This document shows, in pieces, positions 6,845 through 15,700 of a stretch of 18,306 nt of DNA. A program made the position numbers and the translations under genes. The DNA is from JAFRXK01 sp045603305 (lineage in GTDB: Bacteria; Bacillota; Clostridia; Lachnospirales; Lachnospiraceae). The notes under the pieces are model-generated. The model was not told the DNA's origin. It was given only the letters and a program-made list of their open reading frames with translations, and made no database searches. The stretch lies in the NCBI GenBank assembly GCA_045603305.1, contig JAZULV010000006.1, positions 1-18,306 of the forward strand. Direction: 5' to 3'. Numbering within the stretch: position 1 is the first letter of the stretch; each line of letters starts with the position of its first letter.

Positions 6845-7622
6845 AGGCAGGCCACAAATCGTCCTTTTTAAATCGTCCGAATAACGGCATTGCAGTTAAT
6901 GGATTTTCATCTTGGTAACTGACTGATAACGACGTCTCAGGATTAGGATAGCAACCAATTTTAGTGAGACTATAAGCACTTTCATCTTTTTTGCTTTTTA
7001 ATCTTATTTGAGCAAGATACTCTGTTTTTTTACCGACACTCATCATAGGAAGAAAACCCAGTTTTTCAAGTTCCTTATAACAAGACGGAACTTGGTGCGG
7101 AGGACAGAGTGAAACATACATCAACTGTAAAGGGGCTTCAAATTCATCTGCATATTCTCCGACTTTATGCAAAAGAATGAACCATCCCTTAATTCCAAGG
7201 GCTTCTGCCGTTGGATAAGTTAGTTTATGAGAAAATGTGTCGCCGATTTTCCAATCCGGTGTATATGTAGATATACGTCTATAGGATGCTTCATTACCAT
7301 ATACAGCAGTATCCATTAGTTTTTGCTCAACTTCTGTGAGATATGTATATATGGCACTATTTAAATCATTGCTTTGAAGAGCACGCTGGATTTGATCAAG
7401 TGTCTCAGCAGCAACCGGCTCAAGCAATTCCTTCTTTTTGCAAAGAGCGAGAGATAACCCTATAAGGACTGCAAGGCTGTCATCCACATCCTGTAATTCA
7501 TGAATATACTCCTCATGAATTAATTCAATTGCGGTGGTTCTGGATTTACCGGTTCTGCGATGTTTGACATACTGTGTTTGAACATCATCAATAATTGGAC
7601 TTAAGACATTTCCTGTTGCCAT
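6795..7622 (-). CDS. 275-aa protein of unknown function, faintly immunity-protein-like C-terminus
   Basis: No signal peptide or membrane span. The N-terminal part (about 1-110) is helical and charged: YVKHRRTGKSRTTAIELIHE, then DVDDSLAVLIGLSLALCKKKEL, a helical bundle pattern I cannot name. The C-terminal part (about 125-265) is beta-rich: DWKIGDTFSHKL at 125-136, then GIKGWFILLHKVGEYADEF, LMYVSLCPP and a closing FGRFKKDDLWPAYEDQICRL. 'WKIGD.F.....G..GWFIL.K' recalls Imm26-like immunity proteins, a weak visual similarity only. GGAGGT lies 6 nt before the ATG. It is the promoter-proximal gene of the minus-strand operon; the 688-aa gene follows about 80 nt later. No toxin gene is seen in the window, so an immunity role has no direct support. 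Confidence 0.8.
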   Translation of the reverse strand: MATGNVLSPIIDDVQTQYVKHRRTGKSRTTAIELIHEEYIHELQDVDDSLAVLIGLSLALCKKKELLEPVAAETLDQIQRALQSNDLNSAIYTYLTEVEQKLMDTAVYGNEASYRRISTYTPDWKIGDTFSHKLTYPTAEALGIKGWFILLHKVGEYADEFEAPLQLMYVSLCPPHQVPSCYKELEKLGFLPMMSVGKKTEYLAQIRLKSKKDESAYSLTKIGCYPNPETSLSVSYQDENPLTAMPLFGRFKKDDLWPAYEDQICRLYRKYGKTL

Positions 7623-7754
7623 TAATGACCTCCGTTTTTACTCAAATATATTCAACTTACAATCTTATGTACGATAAAAATAATCTTAGAAAGCCTGCAG
7701 GAATTGTTGTACCGGTATGATACGATAATTGTTCATGCACTGTTCCTTATCCCT

Positions 7755-7763
7755 ATTATATCA
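7755..7763 (-). promoter_or_regulatory. Extended -10 promoter for the minus-strand operon
   Basis: On the minus strand TGATATAAT matches the extended -10 pattern TGnTATAAT. No convincing -35 is seen, as is common for this class. It would give a leader of about 125 nt before the 275-aa gene. Confidence 0.4.
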
Positions 7764-7867
7764 CTCAGCAGATTCATTTGGTAGAGGTAAATTCCATTAT
7801 TATACTAATAGCGCCTTATGTTTGCAGTGTGATTCAAATAAAAGTTGGTGAGTAACGATTTTTATAT

Positions 7868-7896
7868 TTGACAATATAATATATTTGTATTATTTT
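7868..7896 (+). promoter_or_regulatory. Sigma-A-type promoter for the ParB-like/BMP gene
   Basis: A perfect TTGACA (7868-7873) is followed after 17 bases by TATTTT (7891-7896). Transcription would begin about 70 nt before the start codon at 7971. Confidence 0.6.
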
Positions 7897-7970
7897 CTAT
7901 AAAACAGTTGCAAATTTGATGAATGTTTAGTATAAAGTTAAGTCAGACCTAATATTAAGGGGGAAGCGCT

Positions 7971-9887
7971 ATGTCGATGGAGGATTATAACAAGGCCTAT
8001 AAGCTGGGTCAGAAGGCAAGTCAGGCTGCGGCAAAGGGCAGTGAGTATCTGCCGGTGCTCGATGAGATTATTGATAAAGACAGTGTTTTGGCTGATGTTA
8101 AGCTTGGTCTTGAGCAGATTCCTACGAATCTTATCGTGGGTACCTATGCGAAGGGACGAAGCCAGTCCTTTGCGCCTAATTTTATGCCTCTGTTGGAACC
8201 GAATTCAGAGTTTTCTCTGAAGTGGAGCAGGCTTTGTGATTCGCACCTTAAAGAGGGTATACATGATGCGATTGAGTGCTATGAATATATGCACAAGTAT
8301 TATGTAATAGAAGGTAACAAAAGAGTCAGTGTATTAAAGTATTTTGAATCACCGGAGGTTGCGGCGAATGTGACCCGCAAGGTGCCTAAGAAAACTGACG
8401 ATAAAGAGAATAAGATATATTATGAGTACATGGACTTCCATGAAAAGACCGGTATTAATTATATTTATTTTACCGAGGAAGGCTGCTTTGACAAGCTTTT
8501 GGAGCTTGTGGGTAAGAATAGCGATGAAGACTGGACTGATGATGACCTTATGGACTTCCGCTCGGCTTACCAGTATTTTAATATGGCATTTGAGGCAAAG
8601 AGTGGGTTAAAATTAAGTCTGACTGCCGGAGATGCCCTGTTAGTATATCTTAGCATATACGGTTATGATAAATTGAAGGAGCAGAGCCAGCAGGAGATAA
8701 AGGAAAGTCTTACGAAGATATGGGCAGAGGTGTTGCTTAAGGCTGAACAGGAATCGGTAGAGCTCGTTATGCAGCCGGTAAAGAAAGAGAAGAATATTAT
8801 CAGCAAGATATTTACTCCCGGACCTTCAAAGCTTAAATTAGCATTTATTAATGAAAAGAACCCTAAGTCATCGGCTTGGATTTACGGACATGAGCTGGGA
8901 AGACAGCACATTGAGGAAGTGTATGGTGACGATATTTCAGTTACCTGGCTTGATGATGTGGAAGCTGAAACCTGCGGAGAGTGCATAGAGGAGTTGATTA
9001 AAGCCGGCAACAAGGTTATTTTCACAACCTCGCCTAAGTTTGTTCAGGAGAGTTTAAAGGCAGCGATTGCCCATCCGGAGGTAAGGATATTAAACTGTGC
9101 TTTAAATCTTCCGCATAAATATATAAGAAGTTACTACTGCAGAATGTACGAGGCGAAGTTTATTATCGGAGTTATTGCCGGTACGATGTCAGGCAGCGAT
9201 AAGATAGGTTATGTCGCTGACTATCCGATATACGGTATGATTGCAAATATTAATGCCTTTGCCTTAGGTGCCAGAATGGTAAATCCAAGAGCTAAGATTT
9301 ATCTTGAGTGGTCAACTGTAAAGGGAAACAATCCAATTGAGAAGCTCCATGCCAATGGAGTATCGTACATTTCTAACATAGATATGATAAAGCCGGAAGA
9401 GGAGCTTAGAAAGTTCGGTCTTCATGAGGCGGATAATGACTCCCAGTCGGTAATGGCCATGCCGGTATGGCACTGGGGCAAGTTTTATGAGAAGCTTATT
9501 AAGAGCATTATGGCAGGAACCTTCGACGGAGAAGAGTCGGGTAAGAACGCTAAAGCACTTAATTACTGGTGGGGAATGTCTGCCGGAGTAATTGATGTAT
9601 TATGTTCAGGAAAGCTTCCGATTGGTACCCAGAGGCTGGTGAAGCTTTTGAAGGAGAATATAAAGGCAGGAGACTTTGATCCTTTTGAGGGCGTGTTGTA
9701 TTCTCAGACAGGAGAGGTTGAGAGTGAGAACGAAGGCTTCCTTACACCGGAGGAAATCATACAGATGGACTGGCTGGCGGAGAATGTAATAGGAAGTATT
9801 CCTGAGCTGGATGAGCTTACAGAGGAAGCAAGAAAGACAGTGCTTCTGCAGGGAATTGATAAAGTTGTTAGCGAAGAAAATAATTAA
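7971..9887 (+). CDS. ParB-like domain fused to a BMP/PnrA-type ligand-binding domain, cytoplasmic
   Basis: 638 residues with no signal peptide. Residues about 50-130 look like a ParB/sulfiredoxin-type domain: PTNLIVGTYAKGRSQSFAPN, then KWSRLCDSHLKEGIHDAIE and YYVIEGNKRVSVLKYF (the 'V.EGN.R..AL' core). A helical region (about 185-275) links to a basic-membrane-protein (BMP) domain at about 287-585, with SAWIYGHELGRQHIEEVYGD, YYCRMYEAKFIIGVIAGTMS, KIGYVADYPIYGMIANINAF and NPRAKIYLEWS. BMP proteins are normally lipoproteins that bind nucleosides for ABC importers; without a signal peptide and without transporter genes nearby, this one is more likely an intracellular sensor or regulator, as with Med of Bacillus. 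GGGGGAAG precedes the ATG. A phosphoesterase gene follows 14 nt downstream, presumably the same operon. Ligand unknown. Confidence 0.85.
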   Translation: MSMEDYNKAYKLGQKASQAAAKGSEYLPVLDEIIDKDSVLADVKLGLEQIPTNLIVGTYAKGRSQSFAPNFMPLLEPNSEFSLKWSRLCDSHLKEGIHDAIECYEYMHKYYVIEGNKRVSVLKYFESPEVAANVTRKVPKKTDDKENKIYYEYMDFHEKTGINYIYFTEEGCFDKLLELVGKNSDEDWTDDDLMDFRSAYQYFNMAFEAKSGLKLSLTAGDALLVYLSIYGYDKLKEQSQQEIKESLTKIWAEVLLKAEQESVELVMQPVKKEKNIISKIFTPGPSKLKLAFINEKNPKSSAWIYGHELGRQHIEEVYGDDISVTWLDDVEAETCGECIEELIKAGNKVIFTTSPKFVQESLKAAIAHPEVRILNCALNLPHKYIRSYYCRMYEAKFIIGVIAGTMSGSDKIGYVADYPIYGMIANINAFALGARMVNPRAKIYLEWSTVKGNNPIEKLHANGVSYISNIDMIKPEEELRKFGLHEADNDSQSVMAMPVWHWGKFYEKLIKSIMAGTFDGEESGKNAKALNYWWGMSAGVIDVLCSGKLPIGTQRLVKLLKENIKAGDFDPFEGVLYSQTGEVESENEGFLTPEEIIQMDWLAENVIGSIPELDELTEEARKTVLLQGIDKVVSEENN

Positions 9888-9901
9888 AGAGAGTAAGACA
9901 A

Positions 9902-10519
9902 ATGAGGATATTAGTTATAGGGGATGTAGAGTCAAAGTCATTGTGGGACTATTATGATGAGACAAAGCTTAAGGGTATTGATTTGATACTTTCCAGTGGA
10001 GATTTGAAGCCGCAGTATTTATCCTTTCTTGCCACATTTACAACAGCACCGGTGCTGTATGTAAGGGGCAATCATGATGACGTATACGAGCAGACACCGC
10101 CGGATGGCTGTATATGCATAGAGGATACGGTGTATGAATATAAAGGTGTAAGAATTGCCGGCCTTGGCGGTTCAAGACGTTATAAGCTGGGAATCAATCA
10201 GTACACTGAAAAGGAAATGTACAAGCGCATACTTAAGATGTGGTTTAAGATAAGGCGCAAGAAGGGATTTGACATACTTTTAACCCATGCGCCGGCAAAA
10301 GGGTTAGGTGATGGCGAAGATATGGTCCATGCAGGTTTTGAAGAGTTTAATGAACTGATGGACAAGTACAAACCAAAATATATGGTTCATGGACATGTGC
10401 ACCGGGGATATTCATATAAGTTTGACCGTACACGTATATATAATGAAACTACAATTATCAATTCCTATGAGAAGTGCGTGTTTGAATATGAGACCGGTGA
10501 AATGGTTGAAAGTTATTAG
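9902..10519 (+). CDS. Calcineurin-like metallophosphoesterase
   Basis: 205 residues, cytoplasmic. The metal-binding motifs of the family are present in order: GDVE (7-10), GDL (33-35), GNHDD (56-60), THAP (128-131) and GHVH (164-167). The first motif, normally DxH, reads D8-V-E10, which changes one metal ligand; otherwise the site is intact. The protein should be a two-metal hydrolase of phosphate esters, phosphodiesters or nucleotides; the substrate cannot be read from sequence. It starts 14 nt after the ParB-like/BMP gene, so the two are probably co-transcribed, and the binding domain may sense a compound related to this enzyme's substrate (inference). No terminator follows; a new promoter begins at once. 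Confidence 0.88.
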   Translation: MRILVIGDVESKSLWDYYDETKLKGIDLILSSGDLKPQYLSFLATFTTAPVLYVRGNHDDVYEQTPPDGCICIEDTVYEYKGVRIAGLGGSRRYKLGINQYTEKEMYKRILKMWFKIRRKKGFDILLTHAPAKGLGDGEDMVHAGFEEFNELMDKYKPKYMVHGHVHRGYSYKFDRTRIYNETTIINSYEKCVFEYETGEMVESY

Positions 10520-10522
10520 TGG

Positions 10523-10551
10523 TTTACTAATTAGGCTTTATAATGTATAAT
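10523..10551 (+). promoter_or_regulatory. Sigma-A-type promoter for the VanW gene
   Basis: TTTACT (10523-10528) and TATAAT (10546-10551) are separated by 17 bases, starting 4 nt after the phosphoesterase stop. A second TATAAT lies at 10539-10544. A leader of about 80 nt results. Confidence 0.5.
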
Positions 10552-10636
10552 AAAATGTTGGTAAATGAATTTTAAAAATGATGTCCTTAAAGAATTAGGA
10601 AGAGTATTTTGATGTATTCGGAGAGGAAGGCAGAGA

Positions 10637-12502
10637 ATGAGAATTAAGTTTGAGAAATTAACAGCGATTTTACTTGCTGCAGTATTTGTGGTTTCCGGTT
10701 TAAATGTATCAGGCGTGATGACCGCTTATGCAGCAGAAGTTACAGAAGAAGTGCAGTCAACAGCAACCATAGAAGAACAGATGTCAGAGGATGGGGCACA
10801 GGAGCAGGTGTCAGAGGAAGTGACCCAGGAGCAGGCGTCAGCAGAAGAGACAGAGACTGCAACAGAAGATATACAGGAAGAGGCTGACGTTGAAGATACA
10901 GAGGAAGAAGTACAGGACGGCAACGAGGTTGATTATAGCAACATTATTCTTACCGGAGAAGAATTATGTGAGCCGGGTGTTAAGATTGAAGGCGTAGATG
11001 TCGGTGGTCTTACCTATGAAGAAGCACAGTCAGCTATAAGGGAAGAACTGAAGAAAAGACTTGCTAACGAAGTTAAGATTAAGATATCAAAGGACGAATA
11101 TATATATACTTTTGGTGATTTGGGAGTTTCATACTCTGAAGGAATTATCGAAGATGCATTAATGGGTGCGGTTGTATACGGCAACCATGGTACATTAATG
11201 ACAGAGTACAAGGAGAGATCAACTCTTTCAAATAAAGGTAAAGATTTTATTATAGATTCAACTGTTGATGAGAATAAGATCAATCAGACAGTTACTGAGC
11301 TCGCCAACAAATATACCGAACAGGTTCCGAAGAATGCAGAAGTTCACAGAGTGAGCGGAGAGTTTGTTTTCACTGAAGAAGTGAATGGTGTAGGTGTTAA
11401 TATAAAAGATACAGTCAGTGGTCTTCTGGATAAGGTTACAAGCTGGAAGAGCGGTAATATTGAAGTAAGTGCAAATGTAGAAGAAACAATACCTGATATA
11501 ACTATGGCTGAGATTGGGGTTATTAAAGATTTGTTAGGATCATGCAGAACATCTTTTGCAGATAACCTCGGTTACGGACGTGGAGTGAATTTAAGAAACG
11601 GTACTTCAAAGATTGATGATGTGGTGCTGATGCCGGGAGAAACTTTGTCAGTACACGACAGGTTATCACCGTTTACTAAGGAAAACGGTTATCAGACTGC
11701 CACAGCCTATGCTAATGGTGCCTATGTAGACAGTATTGGCGGAGGTATCTGCCAGATTTCAACCACACTGTACAATGCTGCACTTAAGGCGGAGCTTGAA
11801 GTTGTAAAGAGAAGTAATCATTCAATGACAGTAGGTTATGTTGATTATGCCTTTGATGCAGCTGTAAATGATAACGGCTCTAAAGATTTGGTTATTAAAA
11901 ACAATCTTGATCATCCTATATATATCGAATCATATTTGTTAAATATGCAGGTATGCGTATACATATATGGTCTTGAGACAAGAGACCCAAACAGGGTTGT
12001 AGAGTACTATAGTGAGGTTCTTGAAGAGATTTATCCGGGTGAAGATGCGTATCAGTATATAGAAGTTGCACCGGGACATCCACAGTATTCTCCTGAGAAC
12101 GGTTTTCTTGAGGAAGAGCTTGTTGGTCCTGATGAGATACTTCAGATACAGGGTAATTATCCGACCTGTCGTGCAAAACTTTATAAGCGTGTAACAGTGA
12201 ATGGAGTTGTAGTAGAAGATACCTGTCTTCATACAGATAAGTACAGAAGTTCACCGGCAAAATTCCTGGTAGGAGCAAATTATCCTTATCCGGGCAATAT
12301 TGTAGAGACAACTGCGGCAAGTACAGAAGGCAGCACAGGCACATCAACAGAAAGCGGAACAACGCCACCAACTGAAGGAAGTACAGTTGCACCAACCCAG
12401 GCACCAAACCAGGCGCCTACTCAGGCACCGACAGAAGCTGCTACCCAGCCACCTGCCGAGGTGCCTACAGAAGCACCTTCAACAGAAGCTTCAGGAGAGT
12501 AA
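10637..12502 (+). CDS. Secreted VanW-family protein with peptidoglycan-binding-like domain
   Basis: 621 residues. A signal peptide ends near TAYAA (about 33). An acidic Glu/Thr/Gln linker covers 34-100. Residues about 112-285 match the PG_binding_4-type domain that normally precedes VanW (GVKIEGVDVGGLTYEEAQ, then repeated 'YTFGDLGVSYSE'-like strands). The VanW domain is about 300-440: LLGSCRTSFADN, LMPGETLSVHDRLSPFT, GAYVDSIGGGICQISTTLYN. A further beta domain (about 455-545) may be G5-like. The tail (about 558-621) is Thr/Pro/Ala/Gln-rich with APTQAP-type repeats and no LPXTG anchor, dockerin or membrane helix. VanW proteins occur near cell-wall genes, but their biochemical role is not established; vancomycin resistance should not be inferred. 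A GAGAGGAAGG site precedes the ATG; it is a single-gene unit with its own terminator. Confidence 0.9.
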   Translation: MRIKFEKLTAILLAAVFVVSGLNVSGVMTAYAAEVTEEVQSTATIEEQMSEDGAQEQVSEEVTQEQASAEETETATEDIQEEADVEDTEEEVQDGNEVDYSNIILTGEELCEPGVKIEGVDVGGLTYEEAQSAIREELKKRLANEVKIKISKDEYIYTFGDLGVSYSEGIIEDALMGAVVYGNHGTLMTEYKERSTLSNKGKDFIIDSTVDENKINQTVTELANKYTEQVPKNAEVHRVSGEFVFTEEVNGVGVNIKDTVSGLLDKVTSWKSGNIEVSANVEETIPDITMAEIGVIKDLLGSCRTSFADNLGYGRGVNLRNGTSKIDDVVLMPGETLSVHDRLSPFTKENGYQTATAYANGAYVDSIGGGICQISTTLYNAALKAELEVVKRSNHSMTVGYVDYAFDAAVNDNGSKDLVIKNNLDHPIYIESYLLNMQVCVYIYGLETRDPNRVVEYYSEVLEEIYPGEDAYQYIEVAPGHPQYSPENGFLEEELVGPDEILQIQGNYPTCRAKLYKRVTVNGVVVEDTCLHTDKYRSSPAKFLVGANYPYPGNIVETTAASTEGSTGTSTESGTTPPTEGSTVAPTQAPNQAPTQAPTEAATQPPAEVPTEAPSTEASGE

Positions 12503-12532
12503 AACTAAATAAATTATTTATAATGCATAAGG

Positions 12533-12567
12533 TTGCTGTCTGTTTAGTTACGGACAGCAATTTTTTT
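12533..12567 (+). terminator. Rho-independent terminator after the VanW gene
   Basis: An 8-bp stem, TTGCTGTC (12533-12540) with GACAGCAA (12553-12560), is followed directly by seven Ts (12561-12567). Confidence 0.85.
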
Positions 12568-12611
12568 AAAATAAAAATGATAATATATATAAAAAATAAT
12601 TAAAAATACTT

Positions 12612-12639
12612 TTGTTTTATATAAAATATATAGTATAAT
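12612..12639 (+). promoter_or_regulatory. Promoter for the GH99-like gene
   Basis: A perfect TATAAT (12634-12639) has TTGTTT (12612-12617) 16 bases upstream. It would give a 5' leader of about 125 nt. Confidence 0.5.
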
Positions 12640-12685
12640 GAGTTTACATAGTGCGGTTATATTGGATAATTGCACAAAAACAGAG

Positions 12686-12741
12686 TTGCGAAACATATTA
12701 CTTTATCAAAAATGTTAATAGTTTGTGGTGGTGTTTCGTAA
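12686..12741 (+). promoter_or_regulatory. Inverted repeat in the 5' leader of the GH99-like gene
   Basis: TTGCGAAACA (12686-12695) and TGTTTCGTAA (12732-12741) pair over 10 positions with one G-U, enclosing 36 bases and ending 19 bases before the ribosome site. It could be an RNA stem or a regulator site; no known riboswitch is recognised. Confidence 0.3.
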
Positions 12742-12760
12742 ATACGCTTATTATTTGTAT

Positions 12761-12768
12761 GGAGGTAA
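12761..12768 (+). promoter_or_regulatory. Ribosome site deciding the start of the GH99-like protein
   Basis: GGAGGTAA lies 4 nt before ATG 12773, which begins a normal signal peptide (MKTLRRFMAVLL). The in-frame GTG at 12725, 16 codons upstream, has no such site and would spoil the signal peptide. Confidence 0.8.
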
Positions 12769-12772
12769 GAGA

Positions 12773-15700
12773 ATGAAGACATTGAGAAGATTCATGGCTG
12801 TACTTTTGTGCATGGTTATGGCATTAAGTACAGTGGTGCAGCTTTTAGGCACCGACGAGGGAACCAAGGCAGAAGCTGCAAGCTCTATTGGCAATGTAGT
12901 AGCTTCTATAAGCTTTGCCAATGGTGGTGTAAGTGAAAATGGTATTCGACTTGTGAATACAAGTGATACTAATGCAGAAGGATATACGGTAATGGATTAT
13001 ATCGGGGGATCATCCTGCCGTAAGATTCCAAGCTCAAAGTATATGTACCTTATAGTTGATAAGAATATTATCAATGCCAATGATAATAACCTTATCATCA
13101 GCGTTACATACTACGGTAACAATGCTAATACATTGTGGTTTAACTACAACTCAACTATAGCAGATTACTCAGGAGCAGATTTCTCTAAGGTTAAGGAAGA
13201 TGCGTGGATTACAACCAAGGTTGTACTTACAAATGCATCCTTCAGAGCAGCACAGAACAATTCTGCAGATTTCCGTTTAGGTTTCAATGGAAGCGATAAC
13301 TATATTAAAGAGATTACTATTGCCAAGGGTGCTCTTGATCCTGATTCAGAGGCAGTACCTGCAAGAACTGGCAGTACTATTTCTGAGTTTAAGGGTAAGT
13401 CCTTTGCCGGATATCAGGTATGGCATCATGCCGGAGAGACTCCGGGTGACTGGGTTCACTGGTCATATGGTAATGTTGCAGGACCTGGCTATGGCGTGCA
13501 GCAGCATATCTTAAGCTTCCCTGATTTATCAGAGATTTACGAGGATAATAGTATCGCCAAGTATAATACTAACTTTGCAAACCTTGGTAACGGTCAGCCT
13601 ACAAAGCTTTACAATGACAAGGATAAGTCAGTTATTGACAGACAGATGGGCTGGTGTGCTGAGGCAGGACTTGACGGCGTGGCTATCCAGAGATTCGTTG
13701 GCGGTCTCGGAAGAAGCGTTACTCTTGGAGAAACTTCTTATCTTTCACATATTAAGAATGCCTGTGAGAAGACAGGAGAGCTTTTCTACATCTGTTACGA
13801 CTTGAACGGTTCAGAGTCTGACATTGTTAAGTGTCTTAAGACTGACTGGGTATATGAGATTGAGCAGGATACAGCCCTTACATCTTCACCAAATTACGCT
13901 ACAGTAAATGGTAAGCCTGTAGTTGAAATCTGGGGTGTTGGCTACAATATGGGCGTATCAGTATCACAGCTTCTTGAGATTATTACTTTCTTCCAGAGCA
14001 GAGGCTGCTATGTAATCGGTGGTGTTCCTAACGGCTGGACCGGCGGAACTACATCTTTTGGTGACTGTACACCGGTTTATAAGGCTTTAGACTGTGTATC
14101 ACCTTGGACTATCGGTGTATACAATAATGTAAGTGGCGCTGAGAATTATTATAATAACATTATGAAGTCAGATTATGCATACTGTAAGGCAAATGGCATG
14201 GATTATCTCCCTGTATGTTTCGCAGGCAGCGGTAACTGGCTTAACTCTAACGGTACATTAAGTCATACAAACAGAGAAGGCGGAAAGCTTCTTTGGGAGC
14301 AGGTTACTAATGCAAAAGAACTCGGACTTAATGCAGTATACTTTGCAATGCTTGATGAGTTTGAAGAAGCTACTAACCTTATAAATGGTGCAGTTGACTA
14401 CTTTGATATACCTACAGATGATTACTTTGAGACCTTCTCAGGCGACGGTATCTGGGTATCATCAGACTACTATTTAAGACTGGCAGGCGTTGCATCTGAC
14501 ATGCTCAGAGGCCAGATTGCAAAGACTGATTATATACCGATTGAGTATTCAAATGGTCCTCTTTACTTTAGAAACAGTTTCGAGAGCAGAACCTTTACTA
14601 TGTACCAGAACCAGACAACAGGTACATTTACAATGCCGATTGATGCTGGTATGTACAAGAATTATCAGTACCAGAGCTCAAATGTATCAAATGCTTCTGT
14701 TGCTATCGAGAAGAATCGAAACTACAGCAAGAGCGGTGATTATGCTCTTAAGATTACAGGTAATGCAAATAACTCATCAGCAGTTTATGAATATGTAACA
14801 AATGAAACAAAGATTAAAGTTAATTCAGGCATGAAGCTTACCTACAGCCAGTACGCTCTCAATACCAACGGTCAGAAGGTTGGCGTTGATTTAATATTCA
14901 GCGATGGCACAAAGCTAAGCGATTACCAGAGTCTTGCAACTGTAAATGGTACAGGAAGCTACAAGGATGTAACGGTTAGCTTTGGTACAGGTTCTGTGGT
15001 TGGTAAGACTATTACCGGTATTGCTTTAAGATATGCGGGCAATGCATCCGGAACATTTACATCATACTTTGACAATGTAATTATCGAAGACGGAGTGGCA
15101 CAGCCTGAGACTCCTACATATACTGTTACTTATGTAAGCAACGGTTCTACAGTAGGAACCCAGTCTTACAAGCAGGGAAGTGCAGTTACTCTTCTTGACG
15201 CACCTTCCCAGAATGGTAAGATATTTGCAGGCTGGTTTACAGAGAATGTGAACTTAAACAGCGTTTCAGCGGTAACATCAGCTAAGAGCAAGGCTGCAAA
15301 CATTACATCACTGTCAGGCAATACAACACTTTATGCCGGCTGGATTAATATTGGTACTGTAAGCGCAGATTCAAAAGACTTTACAGTTTCAGCTTCAAGT
15401 GTAAGTGCATTTGAACTTGCCGGAGCTCAGATTAGAATTAATGACCCTAGTGGTTTAAGATTTGTAACAAGAATCAGCAGTAACCTTGTTTCAGAGATTG
15501 AAGCTCTTAACAGTGCTAACTCAGGTTTAAGACCAACATCAGCTTCTGATAAGGGTATTGGATACGGTACAGTTGCAACGCTGGCATCAAAGGTTACAAA
15601 TACAACTCTTGTTAAGGATACATCAGCTGTTAATGTTGTATCAGGCATGTGCGTATGTCCTGCGGTTAATAATATTGCAGCGTACAACGGTTATATTTAC

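Larger units (their letters stand above)
7623..7970. other. 348-base divergent intergenic region
   Basis: This AT-rich stretch separates the minus-strand operon from the ParB-like/BMP gene. It holds a clear plus-strand promoter and a probable minus-strand extended -10, both listed separately. A 16-codon minus ORF (7686-7736) is present but has no other support. No RNA gene, repeat array or further protein gene is visible. Confidence 0.6.

Noticed and set aside
7686..7736. 16-aa minus-strand ORF in the leader of the 275-aa gene
   Set aside because: A weak ribosome-like sequence is present but there is no hairpin, codon bias or overlap suggesting a leader peptide.
10726..10923. Ser-rich minus-strand ORF
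   Set aside because: It is the antisense of the acidic Glu/Thr/Gln linker of the VanW protein, produced by biased codons.
11916..12407. 163-aa minus-strand ORF under the VanW gene
   Set aside because: Opposite a well-supported gene, with unnatural Leu/Tyr/His-rich composition and no ribosome site.
12385..12480. Repeated CAGGCACC-like units that look like a short tandem array
   Set aside because: They encode the Ala/Pro/Thr/Gln-rich tail of the VanW protein; no constant repeat-spacer pattern, so not a CRISPR array.
10637..12502. Vancomycin-resistance role for the VanW protein
   Set aside because: No vanH, vanA/B, vanX or regulator is present and VanW-family secreted proteins are widespread in Clostridia without resistance.
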